A stretch of 64,000 bases of DNA from Bacteroidales bacterium (GTDB lineage Bacteria; Bacteroidota; Bacteroidia; Bacteroidales; P3), in contig JAISGN010000006.1 in assembly GCA_031263015.1 (NCBI GenBank), positions 47,448-111,447 of the forward strand, in the 5' to 3' direction. A program made the position numbers and the translations under genes. This document shows, piece by piece, positions 53,770-63,197 of the stretch (position 1 is the first letter of the stretch; every line of letters begins with the position of its first letter). The notes beneath the pieces are model-generated. The model worked only from the letters and a program-made list of their open reading frames with translations, was not told the DNA's origin and searched no databases.

Positions 53770-55311
53770 ATGGAAAGAAAAGTCAGAGTGAGATTTGCTC
53801 CTTCGCCAACAGGACCTCTTCATATCGGCGGGGTACGAACAGCCCTTTACAATTATCTTTATTCCAAAAAGCACAAAGGGGATTTCATTCTCCGCATAGA
53901 GGATACCGACAGGACGAGACTTGTTCCCGGTGCCGAGAAATATATCTTGGAGGCGTTCGAATGGCTGAATCTGAAATTTGATGAGGGCGTTGGCGTGGGC
54001 GGAAAGCACGCTCCGTATCGCCAAAGCGAGAGAACGATGTACAAAGACTATGCTTTGCAGCTCATAGACAGCGGTTGGGCGTACTATGCCTTTGATACGC
54101 CGCAGCAATTGGACGCTTTGAGGGCGGATTATCAGGCAAGGAAGATGACCTTTCAGTATGACTGCACGACAAGACAGGGTTTGAGAAATTCGTTGTCTCT
54201 TCCTGATGATGAGGTACGGCGTTTGCTGGCGGCGGAAGAGCCTTATGTGATACGCTTTCGCTTTCCTGCCGACACGGAAGTTGTGATGCAGGATATGATA
54301 CGGGGAGAGGTGAGGATGAAAACTTCGTTGCTGGACGACAAAGTGCTGTTTAAATCGGACGGATTGCCGACTTATCACCTTGCAAACGTAGTTGATGACC
54401 ACCTTATGGAGATATCTCACGTCATAAGGGGCGAAGAATGGCTTCCTTCCTGCCCTCTGCACGTTATGTTGTACGAAGCATTCGGATGGAAGGACACTAT
54501 GCCGCAGTTTGCTCACCTTCCGCTGCTGTTAAAGCCCGAAGGAAGCGGCAAACTCAGCAAAAGAGATGGCGACAGACTTGGTTTCCCCGTATTCCCTCTT
54601 CAATGGACAGACCCGAAATCAGGAGAGGTGTCATCAGGATATAGAGAGAGCGGCTACTTACCTCAATCGGTCATCAATATGCTTGCTTTGCTGGGCTGGA
54701 ATCCAGGTAATGAACAGGAGATATTTGATTTGGACGAACTGATAGAGGCTTTTTCCATTGACAGAATCTCAAAACACGGTGCCAAATTCTCGGTTGAAAA
54801 AGCCAAATGGTTCAATCATCACTACTTTCAGCAGCTTCCGAATCCGCAAATCGCCCAAACATTTCTGCAAGACCTCGCTTCAAGGGGCATAAACGCCGAT
54901 TTGCAATACGTGGAGAAGGTTGTGGAGCAGGTAAAGGAGCGTTGCAACTTCGCAAACGAACTTTGGGACAATGCGGATTATCTTTTCATCGCACCGAAAG
55001 CCTATAATGAGAAAGCGGTATCAAAGAGGTGGAAATCGGAAGCGGGCAGTCGTTTGAGCGAAATAGCCGAACATTTGCGTCAAATAGCCAAGGATGCCGA
55101 TGGGAACGATGATTTGTTTGCCCGAAACGCCGAGACATTCCTGCATAATCACATTACCGAGCGCCAATATCCGATGGGAGAGGTGATGAATTGCCTTCGT
55201 ATCGCATTGGTAGGGGATACCAAAGGCATCAATCTTGCTAACATCATGGCGTTGCTTGGCAGTGAGCAGACCATAAGCCGTATTGAGCGGGCGGTATCTG
55301 TTTTGGGATAA
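53770..55311 (+). CDS. gltX: Glutamate-tRNA ligase
   Basis: The 513-residue class I synthetase has the HIGH-type motif [11 protein letters not shown] at residues 12-22 and the KMSKS-type motif [12 protein letters not shown] near residue 260. [11 protein letters not shown] binds the amino acid. The C-terminal anticodon-binding domain is complete. The missing gatCAB context means it is not possible to say whether it also charges tRNA-Gln. -7 box TACCTTTG at 53723-53730. The DUF2520 gene follows after 17 bases. Confidence 0.97.
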   Translation: MERKVRVRFAPSPTGPLHIGGVRTALYNYLYSKKHKGDFILRIEDTDRTRLVPGAEKYILEAFEWLNLKFDEGVGVGGKHAPYRQSERTMYKDYALQLIDSGWAYYAFDTPQQLDALRADYQARKMTFQYDCTTRQGLRNSLSLPDDEVRRLLAAEEPYVIRFRFPADTEVVMQDMIRGEVRMKTSLLDDKVLFKSDGLPTYHLANVVDDHLMEISHVIRGEEWLPSCPLHVMLYEAFGWKDTMPQFAHLPLLLKPEGSGKLSKRDGDRLGFPVFPLQWTDPKSGEVSSGYRESGYLPQSVINMLALLGWNPGNEQEIFDLDELIEAFSIDRISKHGAKFSVEKAKWFNHHYFQQLPNPQIAQTFLQDLASRGINADLQYVEKVVEQVKERCNFANELWDNADYLFIAPKAYNEKAVSKRWKSEAGSRLSEIAEHLRQIAKDADGNDDLFARNAETFLHNHITERQYPMGEVMNCLRIALVGDTKGINLANIMALLGSEQTISRIERAVSVLG

Positions 55312-55328
55312 CCCATACCTTATAATAT

Positions 55329-56066
55329 ATGTGTCAAACCAATGTTTTAATTATCGGAAACGGCAATGTGGCGTGGCATTTTGAGCGAATGTTCGGCACC
55401 GATGCTGCTTTTAATGTGAGCAAAGTTGATTCCCGCTTGCCGAAGATTGATTGCGATGGAGCGGATGTTGCGATTATTGCCGTGAAAGATGATGCTATTG
55501 CTGCCGTTGCCGATAAGGTTGTTGCCAAAGGGGCTATGGTGGTGCATACTTCGGGCTTTTGCGGTATTGATGTGCTGACACATTGCAGCCGAACTTACGG
55601 AGGCTTGTATCCTTTGTTGAGTTTGAAGAAAGGGAATGAGGTTGCCTATGATTCAATGCCGCTTTGCGTGGAGGCAAACAGCGATTCGGGGCGTCAAAGG
55701 CTCGTTTTAATTGCCCAAAGGCTCACTTCGGCTGTGTATTGCATTGATTCCGAACAGCGGAAACGGCTTCATATTGCGGCGACCTTTGCTAATAATTTCA
55801 CCAATCATCTTTTGGGCGTTGTGCAATCGCAGATGGCGGCGGCGAATCTTCCTTTTGAGATGCTTTTTGCTCTTATTGATAAAACCATAGCCGATATTAA
55901 GACCTCCGATGCGGCTTCTTTGCAGACCGGAGCAGCCTTTCGCAACGACCGAACGACCATTGATGCCCACCGAGCCTTGTTATCGGACGACCAACTCAGG
56001 TTATACGATGTTTTTACGGGACAAATACGCAGCCTTACTAAGCAATCATGCAACCAAACGAACTAA
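55329..56066 (+). CDS. Rossmann/DUF2520 NAD(P)-binding protein
   Basis: The 245-residue protein has an N-terminal Rossmann fold (VLIIGNGNVAWHF, residues 6-18; ADVAIIAVKDDAI; VVHTSGFCGIDVL) and a helical C-terminal DUF2520 domain (AATFANNFTNHLLGV; ALIDKTIADI; TGAAFRNDRTTIDAHRALL). It is annotated as F420-dependent or ketopantoate-like oxidoreductase in relatives, but the substrate is unknown. The stop codon TAA lies inside the first repeat word (GAACTAATATC) of array R13, so the array has defined the C-terminus. Confidence 0.82.
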   Translation: MCQTNVLIIGNGNVAWHFERMFGTDAAFNVSKVDSRLPKIDCDGADVAIIAVKDDAIAAVADKVVAKGAMVVHTSGFCGIDVLTHCSRTYGGLYPLLSLKKGNEVAYDSMPLCVEANSDSGRQRLVLIAQRLTSAVYCIDSEQRKRLHIAATFANNFTNHLLGVVQSQMAAANLPFEMLFALIDKTIADIKTSDAASLQTGAAFRNDRTTIDAHRALLSDDQLRLYDVFTGQIRSLTKQSCNQTN

Positions 56067-56122
56067 TATCACTGCCGAAGGAACTAATATTACTGCCGAA
56101 CGGGCAAATATAATTTCCTAAC
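56060..56122. repeat. 21-bp phased array R13 (3 units)
   Basis: Words GAACTAATATC (56060), GAACTAATATT (56081) and GGGCAAATATA (56102) alternate with 10-base spacers ACTGCCGAAG, ACTGCCGAAC and ATTTCCTAAC. The spacer word CTGCCGAA is the reverse complement of TTCGGCAG in R4. It overlaps the end of the DUF2520 gene. Confidence 0.75.
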
Positions 56123-56206
56123 TTCCTTTTGGCAAAATAAAAAAGGCTTTCATCATAAGTATAATGAAAGCACATCCAATTAAAAACTTAAATAAATGAA
56201 ATGAAG

Positions 56207-56291
56207 CGGAAAGTGAGGGATTCGAACCCCCGGACCTGTTACAGTCAACAGTTTTCAAGACTGCCGCAATCGACCACTCTGCCAACTTTCC
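56207..56291 (-). tRNA. tRNA-Ser (anticodon UGA)
   Basis: On the minus strand the acceptor stem GGAAAGT pairs with ACTTTCC, with discriminator G. The anticodon stem CAGT/ACTG encloses CTTGAAA, giving TGA, which reads UCA and related Ser codons. A long variable arm is present, as in class II tRNAs, and the T arm has GGGTTCGAATCCC. No CCA is encoded. The -7 box TACTTTTG (56304-56297) ends 5 bases before the mature 5' end, so the primary transcript may start at or near the mature end. Confidence 0.95.
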
Positions 56292-56330
56292 GCTTGCAAA
56301 AGTAATACATTTTTTCCTTTTGGCAAAACC

Positions 56331-57188
56331 CTATCGCAGTTTTTCTATGTAAAGAAAGCGATCGCGGTCAAATAAGTCTTTCATTATCCTGCCGTTATAA
56401 ACTTCCGATGAGAAGATATTTAATGTCTGCTGTCCTAAACCTTCATTGATTTCAAGGTAAATGCTGCCGCATTGCATGTGTTCGGCACAAAACCGCTCTA
56501 TGGCGACATAAAATTTTAGCGCATCATCATCCGGAACAAATAAAGCCAATGAAGGTTCGTAGTCTAAAACGTTATGCCGCATCCGTTCCTTCTCACTATT
56601 TCTTACATACGGCGGATTAGAGACCACAACATCAAATATGCCGTTTGCAAAACCTCCTTTTAAAATATCCCCATCAGCGAAGCGTGCTTTATTATCAAGA
56701 GATACGGCGTTCTTATCAGCTATTGCTAAAGCCTTCTCTGATATGTCAAAGCCGAGAACTTCACACTGCGGAAGGTAATGAGCAAGAGCCAAAGATATAC
56801 AGCCGCTTCCGCATCCCAAATCGGCTATTTGCAAAGTTCTTTCGCCGATGTGCCGTATGATTGTGCGGGTTAGTTCTTCTGTTTCAGGGCGTGGAATGAG
56901 CACATCTTCACTTACGGAAATCTTTAAGCCGCAAAACATCTCGTAACCCACAATATACTGAATCGGACGGTTGTTTCGCAGTTGCTTTATGGCGGAGTTT
57001 ATCTTCAGAAGGTCGCTCTGATTTATTCTTATGTTGGGTTCGGCAAGTGCTACGGCATTCGGAATTTGTGCAAAATGCTCCAATAAGATTAAAGCGAGAG
57101 TTTGAGATTCTCTTTCGTCATATACACATTGCAGTTCTAACTTAATGAAATTTATTATGTCCTTAATACGATTGGAAAGGATGTTCAT
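56331..57188 (-). CDS. prmC: Release factor glutamine N5-methyltransferase
   Basis: The 285-residue SAM methyltransferase modifies the Gln of the GGQ motif in RF1/RF2. It has a helical N-terminal domain, ADLGCGSGCISLAL (GCGSG 125-129) and the catalytic NPPY at 191-194 (VVVSNPPYVRNSE). IPRPETEEL near 98-106 is diagnostic for PrmC. The longest frame begins at 57248, but the -7 box TACTTTTG (57218-57211) lies in it, so ATG 57188 is the start. It is divergent from ribD across a perfect inverted repeat. Confidence 0.96.
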   Translation of the reverse strand: MNILSNRIKDIINFIKLELQCVYDERESQTLALILLEHFAQIPNAVALAEPNIRINQSDLLKINSAIKQLRNNRPIQYIVGYEMFCGLKISVSEDVLIPRPETEELTRTIIRHIGERTLQIADLGCGSGCISLALAHYLPQCEVLGFDISEKALAIADKNAVSLDNKARFADGDILKGGFANGIFDVVVSNPPYVRNSEKERMRHNVLDYEPSLALFVPDDDALKFYVAIERFCAEHMQCGSIYLEINEGLGQQTLNIFSSEVYNGRIMKDLFDRDRFLYIEKLR

Positions 57189-57207
57189 GGTTACTGTTTT
57201 ATTAAAG

Positions 57208-57289
57208 GTACAAAAGTAAGCAATCATTCGGAAATCTCTTTCCTGCAAGTTTTAAATTAGTGTTTCAGAATGATTGCTTACTTTTGTAC
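57208..57289. promoter_or_regulatory. Divergent prmC/ribD promoters in a perfect 22-bp inverted repeat
   Basis: The 22 bases at 57208-57229 are the exact reverse complement of 57268-57289. Each arm contains a TACTTTTG -7 box pointing outward (57218-57211 for prmC, 57279-57286 for ribD) with TTGCT before it. The 38 bases between the arms are unique. This makes both genes read from sequence-identical core promoters. Confidence 0.8.
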
Positions 57290-57310
57290 TTTGAATGTAA
57301 GAAAGAACCT

Positions 57311-58360
57311 ATGGCAACAGAATTTTGTGATATTGATGCGATGTATATGCGGAGGTGTTTGTCGCTTGCTGCTCTTGGTAAAGGCAAGACTGCACCCAAT
57401 CCTTTGGTAGGAGCGGTGATTGTAAATGAACATCGTATAATCGGTGAAGGGTGGCACAAAGCTTACGGCAAACCGCACGCCGAAGTTAATGCTGTGGCGT
57501 CTGTGGAAGACAAATCTTTGCTTAGCAATTCTGTGATGTATGTTAATCTTGAGCCATGCTGCCATTGGGGCAAGACTCCGCCCTGTGCCGAAATGATAGT
57601 GAAGAATAAAATTCCCAAAGTGGTCATCGCAAATAAAGATGCCAATCCTAAGGTTGATGGAGGCGGCATAAGTTTTTTGCAAAAACACGGAGTAGAAGTT
57701 GTATGTGGCGTTTTGAGTGAGGAAGCCCGCCATTTGAATCGCCGCTTTTTCACATTTATGGAGCAAAAACGCCCTTACGTAATTCTCAAATGGGCACAAA
57801 CACAAGACGGATTTATGGATGCCGACCGGATTCCCCCTTACAAACCTCAATGGATAAGCAATGACATATTAAAGGTTTGGGTGCATAAGCAAAGAGCCGA
57901 AGAGAGTGCGGTTCTTGTTGGTTTCCGCACCTTAATCAATGACAATCCGCAACTCAATGTAAGATATTGGACGGGCAGAAACCCCATACGTATCTCTGTA
58001 ATCAAGGGTGATATTCCCCAACAGCCGCTTCATTTATTTGATACTTCGCAGCCCACAATCATATTCTCAGACCGATTTAACGGTATGCACGATGGTGTGA
58101 ATTATATCGGCATAGATTTTAGCGGAGATATTGCTCAACAAATCCTAACCGCACTTTACAACCTCAACATCTCTTCCATCGTGATAGAAGGGGGCAGACG
58201 TACTCTTGATATGTTTATAGAACATAATCTTTGGAACGAAGCGTATGTTATTGTCGGCAACAAGAGTTTTTCAAGCGGATTGCCGTCGCCCGTTATCAGG
58301 AAGCAATGTGAGACGAAGCGTTTTGGCGATAATCTTCTTATGATTTATAATAATATATAA
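57311..58360 (+). CDS. ribD: Bifunctional riboflavin deaminase/reductase
   Basis: The 349-residue enzyme performs two steps of riboflavin synthesis. The N-terminal deaminase has the zinc site His56-Ala-Glu58 (KPHAEVNAV) and Cys83/Cys92 (EPCCHWGKTPPC). The C-terminal reductase (from about residue 150, PYVILKWAQTQDGFM ... SSIVIEGGRRTLDMFIEHNLWNEAYV) uses NADPH. The longest frame starts at 57260 but includes the -7 box, so ATG 57311 is preferred. No other rib gene is near and no FMN riboswitch is visible. Confidence 0.95.
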   Translation: MATEFCDIDAMYMRRCLSLAALGKGKTAPNPLVGAVIVNEHRIIGEGWHKAYGKPHAEVNAVASVEDKSLLSNSVMYVNLEPCCHWGKTPPCAEMIVKNKIPKVVIANKDANPKVDGGGISFLQKHGVEVVCGVLSEEARHLNRRFFTFMEQKRPYVILKWAQTQDGFMDADRIPPYKPQWISNDILKVWVHKQRAEESAVLVGFRTLINDNPQLNVRYWTGRNPIRISVIKGDIPQQPLHLFDTSQPTIIFSDRFNGMHDGVNYIGIDFSGDIAQQILTALYNLNISSIVIEGGRRTLDMFIEHNLWNEAYVIVGNKSFSSGLPSPVIRKQCETKRFGDNLLMIYNNI

Positions 58361-58481
58361 AGATATCGTTATTCTTTATCGGTTTCTTGCCGCAATCAGG
58401 TTTCCTCTCAGCGGTTATTGATTACACAACAATAAATCATTCCATCTCAATACGCCATCAAAACGAAGGAATATTTTAACC

Positions 58482-58544
58482 AAACGCCGTTTTAGAAAAA
58501 TATTCCTTGATTTCGTAAAAATGAAACAGCGTTTTATTTTCATC
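58482..58544. repeat. 21-bp phased array R14 (3 units)
   Basis: Words AAACGCCGTTT (58482), TTCCTTGATTT (58503) and AAACAGCGTTT (58524) are separated by 10-base spacers TAGAAAAATA and CGTAAAAATG, then TATTTTCATC. The three words are shared with R3, R10 and R15. It lies in the 400-base gap before the large T9SS gene. The rest of that gap holds only the promoter at 58683. Confidence 0.85.
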
Positions 58545-58682
58545 AATTGTTTTTGTTATAATGCCGTTTATCAGAATATTTATATGTTATAAACATATAG
58601 AATAAAGATTTCTGATATTATTCCTATATCTTTGATTATCAAAGTTTAGAGACTGTGTTGTAAAAAAATATTATCTTTTTAC

Positions 58683-58712
58683 TTTGTGATAATTGTTTTT
58701 TTTGTACTTTTG
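58683..58712 (+). promoter_or_regulatory. Promoter of the large T9SS protein gene
   Basis: TTTG at 58683-58686, 18 bases, then TACTTTTG at 58705-58712 followed by CC. Leader of about 42 bases. Confidence 0.7.
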
Positions 58713-58760
58713 CCTTCTTAAAATAAGCAGATTATAATTAAAAATAAAATAATTTAAGTT

Positions 58761-61700
58761 ATGAAGATCAGAAAAATACTTTTGATGACAGTGTTAGCCC
58801 TGTCTTCTTTGAGTATGATAGCTCAGAATGAAAACTGGATTCAGTTAGGTCCTGATAATGTTAGCGGACGTGTTCGCAGCGTTATTTTTGATAAATTTAA
58901 CGATGGCGTAATGTATGCCGGTGGAGTTGCCGGTGGTTTCTTTATCAGTGTAAATGACGGAATGAATTGGCAGGAAATTGCTCTCGGAACAGGAGAAAGT
59001 GCAAGTACTGCCGTAACTGCTATTACTCAAAGCGAAGACGGAACAATTTATGTAGGAACAGGAGAAAGTTATTACAATGCTATTTCAACTCCAGGCTTAA
59101 ACAATAATGTTTCTGGAATGCTTGGCAACGGCGTATATAAGTTGGAGAACTGGTCAAATACTAATTGGGCTGCGTCATTGGCTACGGATGAAGATAAATA
59201 TAATTATGCAAAAACATATATGCACTTTGTTCAGTTGGCAAGCACAAAACCTGTTAAATATGATTTGGATCACGAATGGGCTTATGTTAATGACTTGCTT
59301 TGTGTAGGCAATACAATTTATGCAGGTTTGACAAAGAACTTGAAATATTCTAATGATGGTGGAGCAACGTGGCAAAATGCTACTGTCGGAGGTTCATCTA
59401 CGTCGCCTTTATTTATTAATGACATAAAGGTAAATAAAGGTGGTCGTATTGCTGTTGCTTATGGAGTTGCAAGTGGAACGGGCGGCGGCAGTAATGTTTC
59501 CGACTATAAGGTTGCAATAAATACTGCTGACAATCCAACAACTTTTATTAATATTTTGACTCCGTCGGATTTAAATATAACAAACGGAAGTTTTGGTAGA
59601 ATAGAATTGTCTTTCGGTATAAATAATCCTAATACATTGTATGCAGCGGTTGGAGAGGGTGCTGTTTATAATGGACAATTTACTCCAATGCTTGGAGTTT
59701 TTCGTACAAAAGATTTGGATAATCCTCAATGGACAGCGGCAACAACTTCTTCCGATGCTGGTAGATTTGGAGTGGAAATAAATACGGCTTTATGTGTTTT
59801 TGTAGATGACAGAGGTTATTATGAAAAGGTGTATGTTGGGTCAAGTCAATTGGATTATGGCTATGATAATAATAATGTAGGTGGAACAGGTATTTATTTA
59901 TGGACATCAGAGACATCTCCTTATTCGGATAGAAATTCAGGACAATGGGTTGGAAATAATATTCATAATATAATAGTTAAAGATAATCCGAAGAATCGTA
60001 TGGACTCATTAATGATAGTCCTTGCAACAGATGAAGGAGTAATTATGTATAAAGCAACTACGCCTTTCTGGACAACAGATACATGTACTTGGCAACTTTC
60101 TTCTAAAGGTATGGATAATATCCAATTCTATGATGTTGCCGTTGCTTCCGATGGCTCCGTATTTGGTGCAGCTCAAAGCAATGCTATTGTTTATATCGGC
60201 AAAGCTAATGATGATGTTTATGTAAATACGGATGATGAAATTAAATGGACACAAAAGAATAATGACACAATTGTTGTTGATGGGGTTTCGTATTATGTGT
60301 TTAATTCCGACAACTATACTATCTCTATAGATGGAGATACACTCACGATAAGTTATAAGACAAATATAAATGGTGATATAATATGGGCTCCTAATAGTCC
60401 GGGTTATGCTGACATAATGGGAGATTTACGTTATTATGAAAATGTTTCCGGAAGTTCGGTTGTTGCATCCGGTTTTGCAAAACTTGCTCCTAATGTAGTT
60501 AAACCTGCAGTTGTTACACGACCAACGACCAAGGGCTTAGGAACAATATCATACCCTCCTATCGCAAGAACATATAGCAATAATAATTCTTATTACGAAT
60601 TAAATAATACAACATGGAATTATCGTGCGGGTGAGGGTAATTTCTTGCCACCATATTTTACACCAAGTCAATATGACCCATTTAATATGCCTATGTGCCT
60701 ATGGGAATCTACAACAGCAAATACGATTAAAGATTCTGTTGAAACAACAATAGATATACATACAATAATAAATGGTCGTATAGGCGGAACATCTGCTCCC
60801 GGCGATTGGAAACCCGGTGCTTGGATTCTTCCGGGGGATTCAATATTAGTAAAAAGTTCTGCATTCCCATTAAGCTATCCGTTTTACCATACATTGACCG
60901 ATAGTATTCAGTTGGCAGACACTGCTGAGAACCCTGTCCAATTAAAGGTTCAGAATCCTATTCAGTCCAGATTGTTTATTGCTAATGCCTCTGGTGTCTA
61001 TGCTTGTACTGGCATAATTGACTTTTCAAAATACTATACACCACAACCTATTCCTCAACAATTAATATGGGCAAATGTATTTCCTATATCAAATTCTCAA
61101 TCTCAAAAAGTACATTGTATGGCTGTCAGCAATGACGGAGATGCTTTGTTGATTGCTATTGAAGAAGGACAAACATCCGTTTTGGTTAGAGTAAGAGGGT
61201 TGCTTGACGCAAAATTAGATTCGTCAGAATTATCAACTGGTATGTGGTATAATGCACCTACATTATATATGCCTAATCCTTTAACGATAGATACCATATA
61301 TTCGGCTTCAAGAATTATAACATCAATAGCAATAGACCAAAGAGATGCCAATAATGTTATTCTTACATTCGGCGGCTTTGATGCTTATCTTCCAAGCGTT
61401 ATGTTATCAACAAATGCTCTTGCCGCTACTGGTGTTGCATTTAATGATATTACAGGCGTTGATCCTAATACTGCTGACCCAATCCCTGTTGTAAAACCTG
61501 TTTTTGCTTCTGTTATTGAAAGCATGAACACGGCAAATGCTCATAAAGCATACATCGGATCAGAGGATGGTGTGTGGGTAACCAATGATTTTACTTCCAA
61601 TCCTGTTGAATGGAGCAAATGTGAGGCTATTCCTAATGTGCCTGTTTATAAATTGATACAGCAGACTCGCAATTTGCCTTACACAAGTTATCCCGAATAT

Positions 61701-62120
61701 ACCGGAAACGTAGCAACAGAGCAAGAATTTGAGGCAACAAAATATCCTGGTGCTGTTTATGCTGCAACCTATGGCAAGGGATTATATGCATGCTATGAAG
61801 ACACGGTTGCACAGAAAAGTCCGGTAGTGAGTCTTGGCAAGATAGAAGGTTCTGAGCCTAATGTAAGTATCTCATTTACCGTTAGCCCTAATCCGGCACA
61901 AGGTTCTACAAATTTAAATTATGTTTTGCCTGTTGATAGCAAAGTTTCATTTAAATTATATGATATCAATGGACGTCAGGTTTCGTCAATGGAGCGCGGT
62001 TCTCAAAGAGCAGGACAATATAATGTGCAGTTAGATTGCCAAAGTATGAGAAAAGGAATCTATATGGTTCAAATCATAACCGAAGGTGCTACAAAGACAG
62101 CAAAACTTATTGTACAATAA
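58761..62120 (+). CDS. Large secreted protein with beta-propeller-like repeats and T9SS type A sorting domain
   Basis: The 1119-residue protein has a signal peptide ending SMIAQ (residue 21), then WIQLGPDNVSGRVRSVIFD and GGFFISVNDGMNW, the sortilin/BNR-type propeller blades common in exported Bacteroidota proteins. Further blades appear as YSNDGGATWQ near residue 200 and AYIGSEDGVWVTND near 930. The last 80 residues (FTVSPNPAQGSTNL ... LYDINGRQVSS ... MRKGIYMVQI ... KTAKLIVQ) are the T9SS type A signal, removed on export. It should be surface-attached through A-LPS or released. Ligand or enzymatic activity is unknown. Confidence 0.85.
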   Translation: MKIRKILLMTVLALSSLSMIAQNENWIQLGPDNVSGRVRSVIFDKFNDGVMYAGGVAGGFFISVNDGMNWQEIALGTGESASTAVTAITQSEDGTIYVGTGESYYNAISTPGLNNNVSGMLGNGVYKLENWSNTNWAASLATDEDKYNYAKTYMHFVQLASTKPVKYDLDHEWAYVNDLLCVGNTIYAGLTKNLKYSNDGGATWQNATVGGSSTSPLFINDIKVNKGGRIAVAYGVASGTGGGSNVSDYKVAINTADNPTTFINILTPSDLNITNGSFGRIELSFGINNPNTLYAAVGEGAVYNGQFTPMLGVFRTKDLDNPQWTAATTSSDAGRFGVEINTALCVFVDDRGYYEKVYVGSSQLDYGYDNNNVGGTGIYLWTSETSPYSDRNSGQWVGNNIHNIIVKDNPKNRMDSLMIVLATDEGVIMYKATTPFWTTDTCTWQLSSKGMDNIQFYDVAVASDGSVFGAAQSNAIVYIGKANDDVYVNTDDEIKWTQKNNDTIVVDGVSYYVFNSDNYTISIDGDTLTISYKTNINGDIIWAPNSPGYADIMGDLRYYENVSGSSVVASGFAKLAPNVVKPAVVTRPTTKGLGTISYPPIARTYSNNNSYYELNNTTWNYRAGEGNFLPPYFTPSQYDPFNMPMCLWESTTANTIKDSVETTIDIHTIINGRIGGTSAPGDWKPGAWILPGDSILVKSSAFPLSYPFYHTLTDSIQLADTAENPVQLKVQNPIQSRLFIANASGVYACTGIIDFSKYYTPQPIPQQLIWANVFPISNSQSQKVHCMAVSNDGDALLIAIEEGQTSVLVRVRGLLDAKLDSSELSTGMWYNAPTLYMPNPLTIDTIYSASRIITSIAIDQRDANNVILTFGGFDAYLPSVMLSTNALAATGVAFNDITGVDPNTADPIPVVKPVFASVIESMNTANAHKAYIGSEDGVWVTNDFTSNPVEWSKCEAIPNVPVYKLIQQTRNLPYTSYPEYTGNVATEQEFEATKYPGAVYAATYGKGLYACYEDTVAQKSPVVSLGKIEGSEPNVSISFTVSPNPAQGSTNLNYVLPVDSKVSFKLYDINGRQVSSMERGSQRAGQYNVQLDCQSMRKGIYMVQIITEGATKTAKLIVQ

Positions 62121-62142
62121 TAATTATTAAAGGTCTATACAT

Positions 62143-62178
62143 AAGAGAGCAGGTTTATACTTGCTCTCTTTTTTATTT
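62143..62178 (+). terminator. Rho-independent terminator
   Basis: Stem AAGAGAGCA/TGCTCTCTT with loop GGTTTATACT, followed by TTTTATTTTA, 23 bases after the T9SS gene stop. Confidence 0.88.
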
Positions 62179-62209
62179 TATGACAATGCTGTGATTTCCC
62201 GTTCTCGCC

Positions 62210-62283
62210 AAACGCCGTAATAATTTTCCAAGACTTGATTTCGTAAAATTAAAACAGCCTTTCGCTCGCACGAAACGGCTTTC
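62210..62283. repeat. 21-bp phased array R15 (4 units)
   Basis: Words AAACGCCGTAA (62210), AGACTTGATTT (62231), AAACAGCCTTT (62252) and AAACGGCTTTC (62273) alternate with spacers TAATTTTCCA, CGTAAAATTA and CGCTCGCACG. It lies between the T9SS gene terminator and the promoter of the Cas13a-like fragment. Confidence 0.88.
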
Positions 62284-62383
62284 ATCTGTGTAATTGTAAG
62301 GATTTGATAATTAGTAATCCCATTTTGATATTTTTGTATAACTTTGCGGTTGGTTTAAATTTGAAAATAAAATATCTATTACA

Positions 62384-62974
62384 ATGAGGATAACAAAAGT
62401 AAAAGTAAAGATTGGAAACAAGAAAGAGATGGTTTTAATAGACCGCAACAAGGATAACGGTTTATTGTATTATGAGAAAGACAAAACAAACAAAACGGAC
62501 AAGATTCTGCCTGAAAAGAAACAGGATAGTTTTAACGATAGTGTCTTAAATATAACTATTAGTAGAAAAGGAAATCAAGATATAAAGAACTTTATACGCA
62601 ACATTATTAAAAGAAAGGAAACAGATTTTCCATCGGATATAAAAGACATTGACAAAATTCTCACAAAGAAGTTTCTTAAAGATATTACTTTTAAGACTGA
62701 TGAAGGGAAAGAAGTATCTTTTAATCTTAAAAAGGCATTAGAGAAAAGAGATAGCGAAGAATTAAACAAATATAAGCAATGGGTTGATTGGTATATCAAA
62801 AGAAGAAGTGATATGCTTAAAAAGTCTATTAGCAATAATAAGATAAATTCTACAAGCAAACGACACGAAGTATTGCAATACTATTCGGCTAACATTAGCA
62901 GATATTCGTCTTTGTCATTGTCTTGTAGGTATAAGTGTCCGCTTCCCAGAAGCGGTTCGTTTACACCTTTTTAG
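62384..62974 (+). pseudogene. cas13a: Cas13a (C2c2) N-terminal fragment, type VI-A effector remnant
   Basis: The 196-residue frame has the N-terminal blocks of Cas13a in order: MRITKVKVK at residue 1, MVLIDR at 16, ILPEKKQDSF at 41-50, LNITI at 55, VSFNLKKALE at 111, WVDWYIKRRSDMLKKSISNNKINST at 133-157 and SKR at 158-160. From memory these align with Paludibacter and Listeria seeligeri Cas13a. Homology stops near residue 170 (about 62894). The last 25 residues are unrelated and GC-richer. Both HEPN domains (RxxxxH nuclease motifs) and about 85% of a normal 1,100-1,250-residue effector are missing, and no CRISPR array or cas gene is nearby. It retains a -7 box TAACTTTG (62339-62346), so it may still be transcribed. 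A domesticated RNA-binding stub is possible, but decay by deletion is more likely. Confidence 0.75.
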
Positions 62975-63132
62975 TTTAGGTGGGGAGTGAAAAATTTAAT
63001 CCTAATTGTTGAGCGGACTTTTTTTTGTAGATTGTCGGTCGGGTATAAAAAAATCACAATCCTTAATCTTTTGATTATTAGTAGCAATATTGTGCGTTGA
63101 AACAGAAAAACAGAAAAATGTTTGCAACAAAG

Positions 63133-63163
63133 TTTGGTGATTGAAAAAAAAGTTGTACTTTTG
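63133..63163 (+). promoter_or_regulatory. rplU-rpmA promoter
   Basis: TTTG at 63133-63136, exactly 19 bases, then TACTTTTG at 63156-63163 followed by CA. It falls inside the longest rplU frame and so fixes the start at ATG 63198. Transcription should begin near 63170. Confidence 0.8.
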
Positions 63164-63197
63164 CAGTCCGTTTTTAGAGAAAAATAAAACAAAAACA

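Noticed and set aside
53698..54516. 272-residue frame antisense to gltX
   Set aside because: It is a shadow of gltX.
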